DNA of 64,000 nucleotides from an uncultured Dehalococcoidia bacterium. Its GTDB lineage: Bacteria; Chloroflexota; Dehalococcoidia; Tepidiformales; Tepidiformaceae. Positions 7,977 to 16,509 of the stretch are shown here, piece after piece. The stretch covers positions 1-64,000 of the forward strand of contig CALLPC010000010.1 of assembly GCA_938015525.1 (NCBI GenBank), given 5' to 3'. The notes beneath the pieces are model-generated. The model worked only from the letters and a program-made list of their open reading frames with translations, did not search any database and was not told where the DNA came from. The position numbers and the translations under genes are program-made. Within the stretch, counting starts at the first letter, position 1. Each line of letters begins with the position of its first letter.

Positions 7977-9336
7977 CCGCCCCCCGCCGCGCCAGCTCCG
8001 CCCGCAGCTCCAGCATCGCCGTGTACGTGGGGATGACGAAAACCCGCTCGCCCGGCGCCGTCCCGGCCAGCACGGCTTCCAGCACCGCCGCCGGGTCCCG
8101 CGCCACCGCCAGAGGCCTCGGCCAGCCCGCGTAGTCCAGCCGCAGCGCCAGGTCCTCTGCCCGGTCGCCCCCCGCCCAGCACCGTGCCACCCGCCCCGCC
8201 AGCAGCTCGTACTCCACATCCCAAATCCAGCTCACATCCTGCCCGTCGGCAAACCGGTCGTTCAGCAGCCCGGCGACGGCCATGCCCGGCCCGCCCGCTT
8301 GCTCGAGCAGCAGCAGCACCTGGTTCGCCCCCGCAGGGTTCTTCGCCAGCAGCAGCCACAGCTCGCGCCCCTCGAGCATCACCACCTCCTGCCGCCCGAA
8401 CGCTGCCGAGGCCCCTCGCAGCCCCTCCCGGACCGCCGCCTCCCCCAGCCCGAGCACCCGCGCCGCACCGACCGCTGCCAGCGCGTTCGCCACGTTGTAC
8501 AGCCCCGTCAGCCCCATCTCCACCTCCCCCAGCCCGTCCACCACCCACCGCGCTCCCCCGAGCTGCAGCTGGACCGCGCGGGCAGTCGTGTCGGTCGCCG
8601 GCCGCCCGCGCCCGCAACCAGCGCACCGCCACCACCCCACGTGGGCAAAATACCGCCGCTCGTACACATACTCCCCGCCGCAGGTGCACCAGCGCGCATC
8701 CGCCGCCCCCGCCGCCCCCCGCCCAACAGCCGGGTCATCGACCCCGAACCAGTGCACCCGTCCCGGCCAGCCCTCCGCCAGTGCCGCCACCGAAGGGTCA
8801 TCCGCGTTTAGCACCAGCACCGCGCCCCGCCGGGCAGCCGCCAGCCCCTCCCTCCACAGCCCCGCCACCGCGTCGACTTCTCCGTACCGGTCCAGCTGGT
8901 CCCGGAACAGGTTCGTCACCACCATCACGTCCGGGTCCAGCCCCCGCACCGCCGCCGGGAACGTCGCCTCGTCCGTCTCGAACACCCCCACCATCTCCGC
9001 CCCGCCCGGCACCCGGCCGCGCAAGTCTGCCCGCTGCACGAGCAGGCTGGCGAATCCCCGCACGAGGTTGCTCCCCTCCCGGTTGTGCAGGTACGGCCGC
9101 CCGGCCGCGCCGAGCATCCCCGCGAGCAGCCGGCTGGTCGTCGTCTTCCCGTTCGTGCCCGTCACCAGCACCCGGCCGCCGCCCAGCTGCCGGCCCAGCG
9201 CCGCCACCACCCCCGGGTCGATGCGCAGCGCCACGAGCCCCGGCAGCGCCGTCCCCCCGCCCCGCCGCAGTGCACGCGTCGCCGCCCCCGTCAGCTTCCC
9301 TGCCGCCACCGCTGCGGCCGTCCTCGCACGCCTCAC
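7957..9336 (-). CDS. murT: MurT-type Mur ligase (lipid II isoglutaminyl synthase ligase subunit)
   Basis: 459 aa. Mur-ligase central domain with P-loop GTNGKTTT (60-67) and the DQLDRYGEVD block. A Cys4 zinc-ribbon insert (CTC ... CAGC, about residues 220-255) typical of MurT follows, then a DUF1727-type C-terminal domain with FVIPTYTAMLELR. With GatD, MurT amidates the D-Glu of lipid II in peptidoglycan synthesis. The usual gatD partner is absent from both flanks. Start GTG at 9336, 6 nt after GATGAT, fits the leaderless pattern seen elsewhere in the window. Family assignment is good; the exact reaction depends on finding GatD. Confidence 0.85.
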   Translation of the reverse strand: MRRARTAAAVAAGKLTGAATRALRRGGGTALPGLVALRIDPGVVAALGRQLGGGRVLVTGTNGKTTTSRLLAGMLGAAGRPYLHNREGSNLVRGFASLLVQRADLRGRVPGGAEMVGVFETDEATFPAAVRGLDPDVMVVTNLFRDQLDRYGEVDAVAGLWREGLAAARRGAVLVLNADDPSVAALAEGWPGRVHWFGVDDPAVGRGAAGAADARWCTCGGEYVYERRYFAHVGWWRCAGCGRGRPATDTTARAVQLQLGGARWVVDGLGEVEMGLTGLYNVANALAAVGAARVLGLGEAAVREGLRGASAAFGRQEVVMLEGRELWLLLAKNPAGANQVLLLLEQAGGPGMAVAGLLNDRFADGQDVSWIWDVEYELLAGRVARCWAGGDRAEDLALRLDYAGWPRPLAVARDPAAVLEAVLAGTAPGERVFVIPTYTAMLELRAELARRGAVRSALE

Positions 9337-9378
9337 GCCCCCATCATCGGCCGTCGCTGCGCCCCGCGGAAGCGCCCC

Positions 9379-10530
9379 CTACGCCCGCGCCGGGCCGAGC
9401 AGCCCCGCCTGCCGCAGCAGCCCCACGATCCGGTCCCGGGCCACCACCCCGATGACCCGTCCATTCTCCACCACCGGCATGTGCAGCAGCTCCTCCGTCT
9501 CCATCTCCAGCAGCACGTCCGAGACCAGCCGGTCCCGCGCCGTCGCCCGGAGCGCCTCCCGCGGCACCATCACCGACCCCGCCGGCGTCACGTCCCACAG
9601 CCGCTCCGGCACGTCCAGCAGCTCGTACCCCGAGAGCACGCCCGCCAGCCGGTCCCCGTCGCTCACCAGGTACACCGCCCGCGGGTTCAGTTCCAGGACC
9701 CCCCGTGCCAGCGGGCCCACCGGCTGCCCCGCATCAACCACCGGCATGTCGGCGACCATCACGTCCTCCGCCCGGTAGCGCGAAAGCTCCCGCACGAGCC
9801 GGTTCTGCAGCAGCGACCGGCGCGCCGCGTGCTCCAGGAACAGCCCGATCAGCACCAGCCAGGCGCCGCTCGCCAGCGAATCCGCCAGCACGACATCCCG
9901 CCCCGCTATCGCCAGCACACCCGCCCCGGCAAGCCCCAACGCGAACACCCGTCCCGTCCACGCCGCCAGCGCCGTCGCGAGCCCGTGCCGTCCCGTCACC
10001 ATCCAGGCTAGTGCCCGGAACACCCGGCCGCCATCCATCGGGAAGGCCGGCAGCAGATTGAACACGCCCAGCGCAACATTCATGATCGCCAGCCACACCA
10101 GCACGTAATCCACCGGCCGGTCGGCCTGCGCGCCCAGCAGCCACCACACCCCGGCGAACGCTCCCCCCAGGACGAGGCTCGCCAGCGGCCCCGCCAGCGC
10201 CATCAAAAGCTCCTGGACCGGCCTCGCCGCCTCCCGCGTAATCTGGGCCACGCCCCCGAACACGAAGAGCGTGATGCTCTTCACCGGGATGCGAAACCAC
10301 CGCGCCACCACGCTGTGGGCCAGCTCGTGCAGCACGATCGACCCGAAGAACGCCGCCACGCTCACCGCTGCCATGCCCAGGTGCGTCCACCACCGCGCAC
10401 CCGCGAACGCCGCCGGGTAGAACTGCGTCGCCAGGAACCACGTCGTCAGCCCCGCGAGCACGAACCAGCTCGGGTTCACCATCAGCGGGATGCCCAGCAG
10501 CGTCCCGGCCCGGAACGGTCGCAGCCGCAT
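9379..10530 (-). CDS. Site-2 protease family zinc metalloprotease with CBS pair
   Basis: 383 aa, peptidase M50 family. Hydrophobic N-terminal half with the catalytic HELAH (68-72) and the third-ligand motif LLPAFPMDGGRVFRA in a later membrane helix. The C-terminal third (about 245-375) is a CBS-domain pair, which in this subfamily probably senses adenine nucleotides. Such enzymes cleave membrane-embedded substrates such as anti-sigma factors. An ECF/anti-sigma pair lies at 16510-17774, but a link is speculative. The ATG is 6 nt downstream of TAGGGT. Confidence 0.9.
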   Translation of the reverse strand: MRLRPFRAGTLLGIPLMVNPSWFVLAGLTTWFLATQFYPAAFAGARWWTHLGMAAVSVAAFFGSIVLHELAHSVVARWFRIPVKSITLFVFGGVAQITREAARPVQELLMALAGPLASLVLGGAFAGVWWLLGAQADRPVDYVLVWLAIMNVALGVFNLLPAFPMDGGRVFRALAWMVTGRHGLATALAAWTGRVFALGLAGAGVLAIAGRDVVLADSLASGAWLVLIGLFLEHAARRSLLQNRLVRELSRYRAEDVMVADMPVVDAGQPVGPLARGVLELNPRAVYLVSDGDRLAGVLSGYELLDVPERLWDVTPAGSVMVPREALRATARDRLVSDVLLEMETEELLHMPVVENGRVIGVVARDRIVGLLRQAGLLGPARA

Positions 10531-10536
10531 ATCCTT

Positions 10537-10542
10537 ACCCTA
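10537..10542 (-). promoter_or_regulatory. -10 element of the site-2 protease gene
   Basis: TAGGGT on the - strand, 6 nt before the ATG at 10530. Confidence 0.4.
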
Positions 10543-10573
10543 CGCGCTTCCCGGGAAACCGGCCGTCAGCCCG

Positions 10574-10795
10574 TCAGCCCCGGCTCTTCGAAGGCGGCGG
10601 AGGCGGCCCCTGTTCATCTTCCCCCTCCACCACCGCCTCCCAGCACAGGTAGAAATAGAACAGCCCCATCAAGACCGGGATGAGGAACGCCGGGTGCCGG
10701 CTCTCCACCAGCCCCCAGATGCCCCCCAGCGTCATGAACATCAGCGCGAAGACGTAGACGAGGAATGCTCCCCAGCTGAAACCCAACGGCAACAT
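10574..10795 (-). CDS. Small two-helix membrane protein
   Basis: 73 aa. Two hydrophobic helices (about 8-26 and 34-54) separated by a short polar loop, then an acidic and proline-rich cytoplasmic-looking tail ending PPPPPSKSRG. A Shine-Dalgarno GGAGG precedes the ATG by about 8 nt, and TAGGAT lies further upstream. I do not recognise the family. It may be cotranscribed with the site-2 protease gene 43 bp downstream. Confidence 0.65.
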   Translation of the reverse strand: MLPLGFSWGAFLVYVFALMFMTLGGIWGLVESRHPAFLIPVLMGLFYFYLCWEAVVEGEDEQGPPPPPSKSRG

Positions 10796-11052
10796 GTTTG
10801 ACGCCTCCGCCCCGCATCCTAGCAGCCCCCTTCGGCACTTCGCTCCCCGCCGACAGCAAGAAATCCGTATGAAAAAACCGCCTCTCCCGGGCCTCCCGGC
10901 CGCCCCTGCGCCCCGCCGCCCGGTTTTACGAACGTTTTACAGCCAGCCGGCAACCACCCGGCCTTTCTCCGCGTTTCATCCGGTGCGTGTACCTTCCCGG
11001 GTTGTTACGGTTACACGCAGGAGCGCGCCCCCGGGCGCACGCTGGAGGTCCC
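10796..11052 (+). other. 257-bp intergenic region
   Basis: Holds the divergent promoters of the small membrane protein and of the secreted protein at 11053. Besides the tandem TTTACA box there is a GC-rich hairpin-forming stretch just before the start. No gene is evident. Confidence 0.5.
10925..10941 (+). promoter_or_regulatory. Tandem PhoP/OmpR-type box
   Basis: TTTACG-N5-TTTACA, an 11-bp-period direct repeat (also readable as GTTTTAC-N4-GTTTTAC). It lies about 110 bp upstream of the secreted-protein start at 11053. The layout matches that known for PhoP-type sites. The regulator is not identified. Confidence 0.35.
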
Positions 11053-11496
11053 ATGAGCTGGATTCACCGGAAGATCATCGCGGTCGCTGTCATCAGCGCC
11101 GGTGTCGCCACCATCCTCGGCGCCACCCTCGGCATCGCTCTCGCCAGGCACACCAGCACGGTCGGCGGCGTCTGCAGCAACGGCAGCGCCGGCTGCAACA
11201 TCCACTACGTCGGCACCATCAAGCCCACCTCGGTCAGCCCCGCCACCTTCACCCAGTGCCTCCCGGTTGCCGACTGGATCGGCATCTACATCTGGGACGG
11301 CCCCAACCAGAAATGGCTCCACTACTTCAACACCGCCCCGGGCAACCCCGGCAACTACCCCGCCTACCTCAACAGCACCGCGGTCGGTGGCATCTCCACC
11401 ATCCCCGGCTTCTCCGGCGTCGTCCTCATCATGCGCCCCGGCGCACCGAATCAGCAGGTCACCCTCCTCGACGCCCCCGGCGAAACCTGCAACTGA
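11053..11496 (+). CDS. Secreted or membrane-anchored hypothetical protein
   Basis: 147 aa. An N-terminal hydrophobic helix (about 8-31, uncleaved anchor or signal peptide) is followed by an extracytoplasmic domain with three Cys (GGVCSNGSAGC and TQCLP) plus one at the C-terminus (GETCN), which could form disulfides. Aromatic/Gly/Asn-rich, with the block WIGIYIWDGPNQKWLHYFN. I do not recognise the family. Shine-Dalgarno GGAGG at 11044-11048 fixes the ATG. Followed by a strong terminator hairpin at 11520-11548. A PhoP-type tandem box lies upstream. Confidence 0.75.
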   Translation: MSWIHRKIIAVAVISAGVATILGATLGIALARHTSTVGGVCSNGSAGCNIHYVGTIKPTSVSPATFTQCLPVADWIGIYIWDGPNQKWLHYFNTAPGNPGNYPAYLNSTAVGGISTIPGFSGVVLIMRPGAPNQQVTLLDAPGETCN

Positions 11497-11519
11497 CCCC
11501 TCCCGGCGTCGTCCCCCTC

Positions 11520-11548
11520 CCGGGCCCCCGTAACCAGCGGGGGCCCGG
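11520..11548 (+). terminator. Hairpin terminator
   Basis: Perfect 11-bp GC stem (CCGGGCCCCCG and its complement) with a 7-nt loop, 24 bp after the secreted-protein stop. No U tract. Confidence 0.6.
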
Positions 11549-11595
11549 TCCGTACCGGCAGAACGTAATCCCCCGGCCCCGTACCATCCCGCCCC

Positions 11596-12525
11596 ATGGG
11601 TGAAGTCGCTGCCCTCCTCGCCGCCCTCACCTGGGCGGCCACCAGCGTCGCCCTCACCTCCCTCTCCGCTCGCACCCCGCCCATCGTCCTCAGCGGTCTC
11701 CGGCTCGGGTTCGGCGCCCTCGCCATGCCCATCGTCCTCCTCGCCAGCGGCGAAACCGGCACCATCGCGCACGCCCCCGCTGGCACCATCCTCCAGGTCG
11801 TCGCTTCCGGCGCCCTCGGCTACGGCCTCGGCGATACCCTCTACATCGCCGCCCTCAACCGCCTCGGCATGCAGCGCACCTTCCCCGTCTCCATGGCCCT
11901 CTATATCGGGCTTACCGTCATCTTCGGTGTCCTCCTCCTCGGCGAACCCTTCACCTGGGGCCTCCCCCTCGGCGCCCTCCTTATCGGCGCCGGGACCTGG
12001 CTCATCATCTCCCCATCGCCCCCCGGCGAACCCGTACCGCCGCCCTCCCCCGATGCCGGCCCGGTCACCCTCGCCCCGCCGGTCGCCCTCCCGCCGCCCG
12101 GCCTCGCCGGCTACGCCCTCCTCGCCAGCGTCGGCATCACCTGGGCCGCCGCCACCCTCTGGCTCGCCGCCGCCAGCGGCGGACTCGGCGCCATCGCCGC
12201 CGGTACCGTCCGAACCCCTGCCGGCGCCGTCGCCCTCCTCGGCTTCGCCCTCGCCTTCCAGCGCCCCGCCCTCCTCGCTCCCTTCCGCCGCCCCTCCCAC
12301 CTCGGCGCCATCGCCCTCGCCGGCCTCGTCGGCACCACCATCGGCAGCCTGCTCTACGTCTACGCCGTCGTTACCGCCGGCGCCGCCCGCACCGCCATCC
12401 TCTCCTCCACCTCCCCGCTCCTCGCCCTCCCCCTCTCCATCCTCTTCCTCCGCGAACGCCTCACCCGCCGCATCCTTACCGGAACCTTGCTCTGCGTCGC
12501 TGGTATCGTCCTCGTCGTCCTGTGA
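11596..12525 (+). CDS. EamA/DMT family transporter
   Basis: 309 aa integral membrane protein with two EamA repeats and about ten predicted helices. A Pro-rich loop near residues 140-165 separates the halves. Motifs of the drug/metabolite transporter superfamily include LGYGLGDTLYIAALNRLG in the first half and TSPLLALPLSILFLRERLTRR at the end. The substrate is unknown; relatives export amino acids, nucleosides or other metabolites. The ATG is 8 nt after TACCAT (11582-11587), with no Shine-Dalgarno. The stop overlaps the DUF192 start by 4 bp (GTGA), so the two are cotranscribed. Confidence 0.88.
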   Translation: MGEVAALLAALTWAATSVALTSLSARTPPIVLSGLRLGFGALAMPIVLLASGETGTIAHAPAGTILQVVASGALGYGLGDTLYIAALNRLGMQRTFPVSMALYIGLTVIFGVLLLGEPFTWGLPLGALLIGAGTWLIISPSPPGEPVPPPSPDAGPVTLAPPVALPPPGLAGYALLASVGITWAAATLWLAAASGGLGAIAAGTVRTPAGAVALLGFALAFQRPALLAPFRRPSHLGAIALAGLVGTTIGSLLYVYAVVTAGAARTAILSSTSPLLALPLSILFLRERLTRRILTGTLLCVAGIVLVVL

Positions 12526-13016
12526 ACACCGCCAGCCGCCCCGGAGCCGAACCCCTGCGCACCGTCGCCCTCCCGTTCGTCTTCGTCCTCTTCATCGTCG
12601 CCTGCGCCCGTGATGCCGAGGGCCCCGCCCGGCCCGTCATCACCATCGAACAGGGCGAAGCCCGCGCCGCCGTCACCGTCGAACTCGCCGCCACCCCCCT
12701 GCAGCGCGCCCAGGGCCTCATGTACCGCCGCGCCCTCGACCCCGACGCCGGCATGCTCTTCATCTTCCCCGCAGACAGCCGTTCCGGGTTCTGGATGCGC
12801 AACACCTACATCCCCCTCGACATCGCCTACATCTCCGCCGACCTCACCGTCACCGAAATCCGCCGCGGCACCCCGCTCGACGAGACCGTCCTCGTCCCCG
12901 CATCCCCCTACCGGTACGTCCTCGAAGTCAACGCCGGCTGGTTCGAAGCCAACGGTCTCGGCCCCGGTGCCCGCGTCATCCTCCCGCCGGGCCTCCTCGA
13001 ACAGCTCCAGCCCTGA
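12522..13016 (+). CDS. DUF192 family lipoprotein
   Basis: 164 aa. The N-terminus has a hydrophobic segment ending in lipobox FIVAC (Cys28), predicting a lipid-anchored exported protein. The DUF192 domain follows with LATPLQRAQGLMYRR-like sequence, GMLFIF, GFWMRNTYIPLDIAYIS and VLEVNAGWF. DUF192 proteins are small beta-rich extracytoplasmic proteins without an assigned biochemical role. Starts with GTG overlapping the upstream transporter stop. Followed by a strong bidirectional hairpin. Confidence 0.85.
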   Translation: MNTASRPGAEPLRTVALPFVFVLFIVACARDAEGPARPVITIEQGEARAAVTVELAATPLQRAQGLMYRRALDPDAGMLFIFPADSRSGFWMRNTYIPLDIAYISADLTVTEIRRGTPLDETVLVPASPYRYVLEVNAGWFEANGLGPGARVILPPGLLEQLQP

Positions 13017-13040
13017 CGAACCACCGGCCCTCCACCCCGA

Positions 13041-13065
13041 GCGGCCCGGGCACAGCCCGGGCCGC
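13041..13065. terminator. Bidirectional hairpin terminator
   Basis: Perfect 11-bp stem GCGGCCCGGGC with a 3-nt loop, between the convergent DUF192 and CitE-like genes. Confidence 0.65.
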
Positions 13066-13089
13066 CCAGGCTGTCCGCCAGCCGTCTGC

Positions 13090-14091
13090 TCAGGCCTTCA
13101 CCGCCTCCGGGAAAAACGCCTGCATCACCTCGGCGCTCAGCGGCACGTTCTGGATGCGCGCCCGCTGCAGCGTCTCCCAGTAGTACCGGTAGGTCGCCCG
13201 GTCGTGCAGGTTCCCCTCGTGCTGGATCGGGCCCCAGTCCGCCGCATACGCCTTCAGGAGAATCGCCTGCGCCTCCTCCACCTCGTCATGCGAGGGCGCC
13301 ATCGCCCGCGTGATCGGCTCAATCTGCGCCGGGTAGATGCTCCACTGGCGCAGGAACCCGAACTCCATCCGCGCCCGCCGCGCATCGTTGAAGATGAATT
13401 CCTGGTCCTTCAGCTCCAGCGTCACGTTGTGCGCCGGCACCACCCCGTTCGCCAGCGCCGCCGCCACCATCTCCGCCTTCGCCCGCCGGAGCAGCGCATG
13501 GTCGAACTGGTGCGGCGAACGCATCGCATACGACGGGATCGCCCCGTGGTGCGCGCTCACGAAATCCATCAGCCCGAAGTCCAGCACCTGCACGTTCGGC
13601 AGCGTCGCAATCTCCCACACCTCCCGCAGCGCACCGTGCGTCTCGATCAGCGCATGAATCGGGATCTCCCGCCGGATACCGGCTCGCGCCGCCGTATTCC
13701 GGATGTAGTCGATCATCTCCGCCAGCTCCCGCGCCCGCACCGTCTTCGGGATCGTGATGTACGCAAGTCGCTCGCCCGCCGCCGGCACGATGATGTCGAC
13801 GTCCGCCTTCCAGTGCTCATGCGTGTAATCGTGGATCCGCACGCCCGCCATGTTGTGCTGGTTCAGCGGGCTGTTCTGCATCCGGACCACCATCTCCGCG
13901 TGCTCCCGCTCGCGGCCGGTCGGTGCCCCGTCCTCGCAGTCCATCGTGATGTCGAAGACGCCGCCCATCGTGTTCTGCAGCTCCAGCGCCTTCGCTATCC
14001 GCTCCTCCGTCCCTGCGAAATGCTCACAGGTCGGGATGATGGGGAACGGCTTCTCCCCCTCGAAAAGGACCTCATTCGGGTGACGTGGCAT
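13090..14091 (-). CDS. HpcH/HpaI aldolase / CitE-like CoA-ester lyase
   Basis: 333 aa TIM-barrel protein. FDITMDCEDGAP provides the acidic Mg2+/CoA-ester-binding block of the CitE/malyl-CoA-lyase group. ITIPKTVRARELAEMIDYIR and HALIETHGALREVWEIA (catalytic Glu region) follow, and FGLMDFVSAHHGA carries the second metal-binding acid. Family members cleave citramalyl-, malyl- or methylmalyl-CoA, or act on citrate. The substrate cannot be assigned here. No CitD/CitF partners are nearby, arguing against a citrate lyase complex. Divergent from recF. Confidence 0.8.
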   Translation of the reverse strand: MPRHPNEVLFEGEKPFPIIPTCEHFAGTEERIAKALELQNTMGGVFDITMDCEDGAPTGREREHAEMVVRMQNSPLNQHNMAGVRIHDYTHEHWKADVDIIVPAAGERLAYITIPKTVRARELAEMIDYIRNTAARAGIRREIPIHALIETHGALREVWEIATLPNVQVLDFGLMDFVSAHHGAIPSYAMRSPHQFDHALLRRAKAEMVAAALANGVVPAHNVTLELKDQEFIFNDARRARMEFGFLRQWSIYPAQIEPITRAMAPSHDEVEEAQAILLKAYAADWGPIQHEGNLHDRATYRYYWETLQRARIQNVPLSAEVMQAFFPEAVKA

Positions 14092-14260
14092 CGGCTGTTC
14101 CGTTCGTACGTGGAGTATCGCCAGGGCCAGCGCAGCACAGGCGCCCGGCCTGGCACGTCCCCCAAGTATGCCCCCCGCCGCTCCCCCGGTGAAGCCGCAT
14201 ACCCACGCCGCACCCCCGTCAAAAACCGGGAAAATAAGCCCAAGGCTAACGGAATCACGC

Positions 14261-14266
14261 TATACT
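14261..14266 (+). promoter_or_regulatory. -10 element of recF
   Basis: TATACT, 11 nt before the GTG start at 14278, in a locally AT-richer stretch. A second overlapping TAACTAT is closer to the start. Confidence 0.5.
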
Positions 14267-14277
14267 AACTATCCGGC

Positions 14278-15447
14278 GTGTTTATCTTCGACCTCGAACT
14301 CGTCAACTTCCGGAACTACGTCCGCGCCCACATCCGCCTCGACCGCGGCCTCAACCTCTTCGTCGGAGATAACGCCCAGGGGAAGAGCAACCTCCTCGAG
14401 GCCATCTACCTCCTCTCCACCCTCCGCTCCAGCCGTGCCAGCCAGGAATCCGACCTCGTCCGCCGCGATATCCTCCCCTCCGACTTCCCCGTCGCCCGCC
14501 TCGCCTGCCAGGTCGAACGGTCCGCCGGCAACCTCGCCCTCGAACTCGCCATCGTCGGCCGAACCGTCGACCCGGTCCACCGCGCCGGCAAACGCGTCCG
14601 CATCAACGGCGTTCCCCGCAAGGCCTCCGACGCCGTCGGCCAGCTTTCCGCCGTCCTCTTCACCACCCTCGACATCGACATCGTCGCTGGCCCGCCCCTC
14701 ATGCGCCGCCGCTACCTCGACATGATGATCTCCCAGGTCGACCGCGGCTACCTGCGCGCCATGCAGAAGTACGCCCGCGTCCTCCAGCAGCGGAACAGCC
14801 TCCTCAAGCGCATCCAGGCCCGCGAAGCCCAGGTCCACGAACTCGCCTTCTGGGACCAGGAGCTCGCCCACGCCGGCGGCACCATCTACTGGGCCCGCGC
14901 CGATGCCCTCGGCCACCTCGCCGTCCAGGCCGAACAGCAAATGGAACGCCTCAGCGACGGCCTCGAATCCCTCACCCTCATCTACCGCCCCTCGCTCGGC
15001 GGCCTCGACCAGTACGACGCCCCCATCGACGACGCCGAGTGGACCGGCCGCATGCTCAAAGCCCTCCAGGCCGTCCGCCAGCGCGAAATCGCCGCCGGCG
15101 CCACCCTCGTCGGCCCCCACCGCGACGACGTCGAAATCCTCATCGACGGCATGCCCGCCGACGCCTTCGCCTCCCGCGCCCAGCAGCGCACCGCCGCCCT
15201 CGCCATGCGGCTCGCCGAGGCCAGCTACCTCCGCCGCGCACTCGGCGATGACCCCGTCGTCCTCCTTGACGACGTCCTCAGCGAGCTCGACGCCCGCCGC
15301 CGCCGCGCCCTCCTCGAGTACATCGATACCTTCCAGCAAACCCTCGTCACCACCGCCGACCCCGACCGCCTCCGCGACATCTACACCCGCGCTGCCGGCC
15401 GCTTCGTCGTCAGCGCCGGCACCATCACCCGCTTCGAGGGCGAGTAG
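14278..15447 (+). CDS. recF: DNA replication and repair protein RecF
   Basis: 389 aa SMC-like ATPase that loads RecA at gaps with RecO and RecR. N-terminal LVNFRNYVRAHIRLDRGLN, then Walker A GDNAQGKSNLLEAIYLL, the signature region near residues 300-320 and Walker B VVLLDDVLSELDARRRRALL, followed by TTADPDRL. Length fits the family. The start is GTG right after a TATACT -10. recF commonly sits beside dnaA, dnaN and gyrB; here none is nearby and strand composition does not switch, so this is not the origin region. Ends before a strong bidirectional hairpin. Confidence 0.94.
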   Translation: MFIFDLELVNFRNYVRAHIRLDRGLNLFVGDNAQGKSNLLEAIYLLSTLRSSRASQESDLVRRDILPSDFPVARLACQVERSAGNLALELAIVGRTVDPVHRAGKRVRINGVPRKASDAVGQLSAVLFTTLDIDIVAGPPLMRRRYLDMMISQVDRGYLRAMQKYARVLQQRNSLLKRIQAREAQVHELAFWDQELAHAGGTIYWARADALGHLAVQAEQQMERLSDGLESLTLIYRPSLGGLDQYDAPIDDAEWTGRMLKALQAVRQREIAAGATLVGPHRDDVEILIDGMPADAFASRAQQRTAALAMRLAEASYLRRALGDDPVVLLDDVLSELDARRRRALLEYIDTFQQTLVTTADPDRLRDIYTRAAGRFVVSAGTITRFEGE

Positions 15448-15479
15448 CCCCCCCGGCCCGGCCCCGGACGACAGCAGAA

Positions 15480-15502
15480 GGGCGGCCCCCCGGGGGCCGC
15501 CC
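15480..15502. terminator. Bidirectional hairpin terminator
   Basis: 11-bp inverted repeat GGGCGGCCCCC with a 1-nt centre, between the convergent recF and DUF4397 genes. Confidence 0.6.
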
Positions 15503-15528
15503 CTCACCCGCGATGCGCAGCCTGCGGG

Positions 15529-16389
15529 CTACCGGCTCCGCCGCGCCACCAGGGCGAGACCGCCCGACACCGTCAGCAGGGCCGCCCCCGCTGCCAGCGC
15601 CAGCCACGGCATCCCGCTCGTGCCCGCAGCCGTCACCGACTCACCCGTCCGCGGCGGAGCGGGCGTCGCAGCAGCCGGCGCCGGCGCATCGACCAGCGGC
15701 ACCACCCGCAGCGTCCCGTTCCCAGCCAGGCCCACCGCCACCGCCGTATACACGGTCCGCGCATCCAGCTTCAGCCCCGGCACGGTCAGCACCTTCGCGC
15801 CCGTCGCATTCACCAGCACGTCCAGGCTGTACGTCCCCGCCGGGACCGGCACGTACGGGCTCACGTTCCGGAAGGCCACGCCGCGGAACACCTTCGTGTC
15901 CGTCCCCGCCACCGCCACATCCACCGGCGGCGCATCCGGCGAAGCATGGATCAGCCGAACGTGCGCAGTGTTCCCGCTCGGCGTCCGGTTATCATCCTCG
16001 AAGACCGTCAGCGCCAGCGACCCATCGCCCACGCGCCCCGTCGCCAGCACCGTCACGTCCTTCCCCGCCACGACCTCCAGCGTCGCCTGCAGCGCCGGCG
16101 AGCCCGTGCCGTCCGACGGCGAGACGAACACCTTCACATTGTGCCCGCCAGCCGGCAGCGCCACGTACCCCGTCGTGTTCGGGAACGCCAGCGCCGTGAC
16201 AGCTTTCTGCCCATCGACAAAAATGTCCACCGGCGGCGTGTCGGGGCTCGCGTGCATGATGCGCACGCGCCCCGTCGCTTGCGCCTCGGCGCCCTGCGGC
16301 GCCAGCATCACCCCGCCGGCCAGCGCTGCAACCAGCGCCGCGGCCACGAGGAGCTTTGACCGGGTCATGACTGCCCGTGCCAGGTTCAT
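15529..16389 (-). CDS. DUF4397 double-repeat surface protein with C-terminal anchor
   Basis: 286 aa. Signal peptide (about 1-36, ending AEA). Two DUF4397 domains each open with the same block (VRIMHASPDTPPVDIFVDG and VRLIHASPDAPPVDVAVAG). A Pro/Ala-rich spacer leads to PPRTGES, then a hydrophobic segment and a basic tail (ARRSR). This resembles a degenerate sortase-type sorting signal, or simply a membrane anchor. Likely displayed on the outer face of the membrane; function unknown. Shine-Dalgarno AGGAGG precedes the ATG by 8 nt. Divergent from an ECF sigma/anti-sigma pair that may control it. Confidence 0.85.
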   Translation of the reverse strand: MNLARAVMTRSKLLVAAALVAALAGGVMLAPQGAEAQATGRVRIMHASPDTPPVDIFVDGQKAVTALAFPNTTGYVALPAGGHNVKVFVSPSDGTGSPALQATLEVVAGKDVTVLATGRVGDGSLALTVFEDDNRTPSGNTAHVRLIHASPDAPPVDVAVAGTDTKVFRGVAFRNVSPYVPVPAGTYSLDVLVNATGAKVLTVPGLKLDARTVYTAVAVGLAGNGTLRVVPLVDAPAPAAATPAPPRTGESVTAAGTSGMPWLALAAGAALLTVSGGLALVARRSR

Positions 16390-16509
16390 CCAACATTCCT
16401 CCTGGTTGAGTCCTGCGCGGCTGCCGGCCGGTCAACCGCGTCCACCCCATGTACGCACCCTCGGCAAAACTTCGATCACTCCGGCATCTCCCTCCGCCGG
16501 CCGAACCCC

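Noticed and set aside
14092-14280. Replication origin next to recF
   Set aside because: No dnaA, dnaN, gyrB or DnaA-box cluster, and strand composition does not change here.
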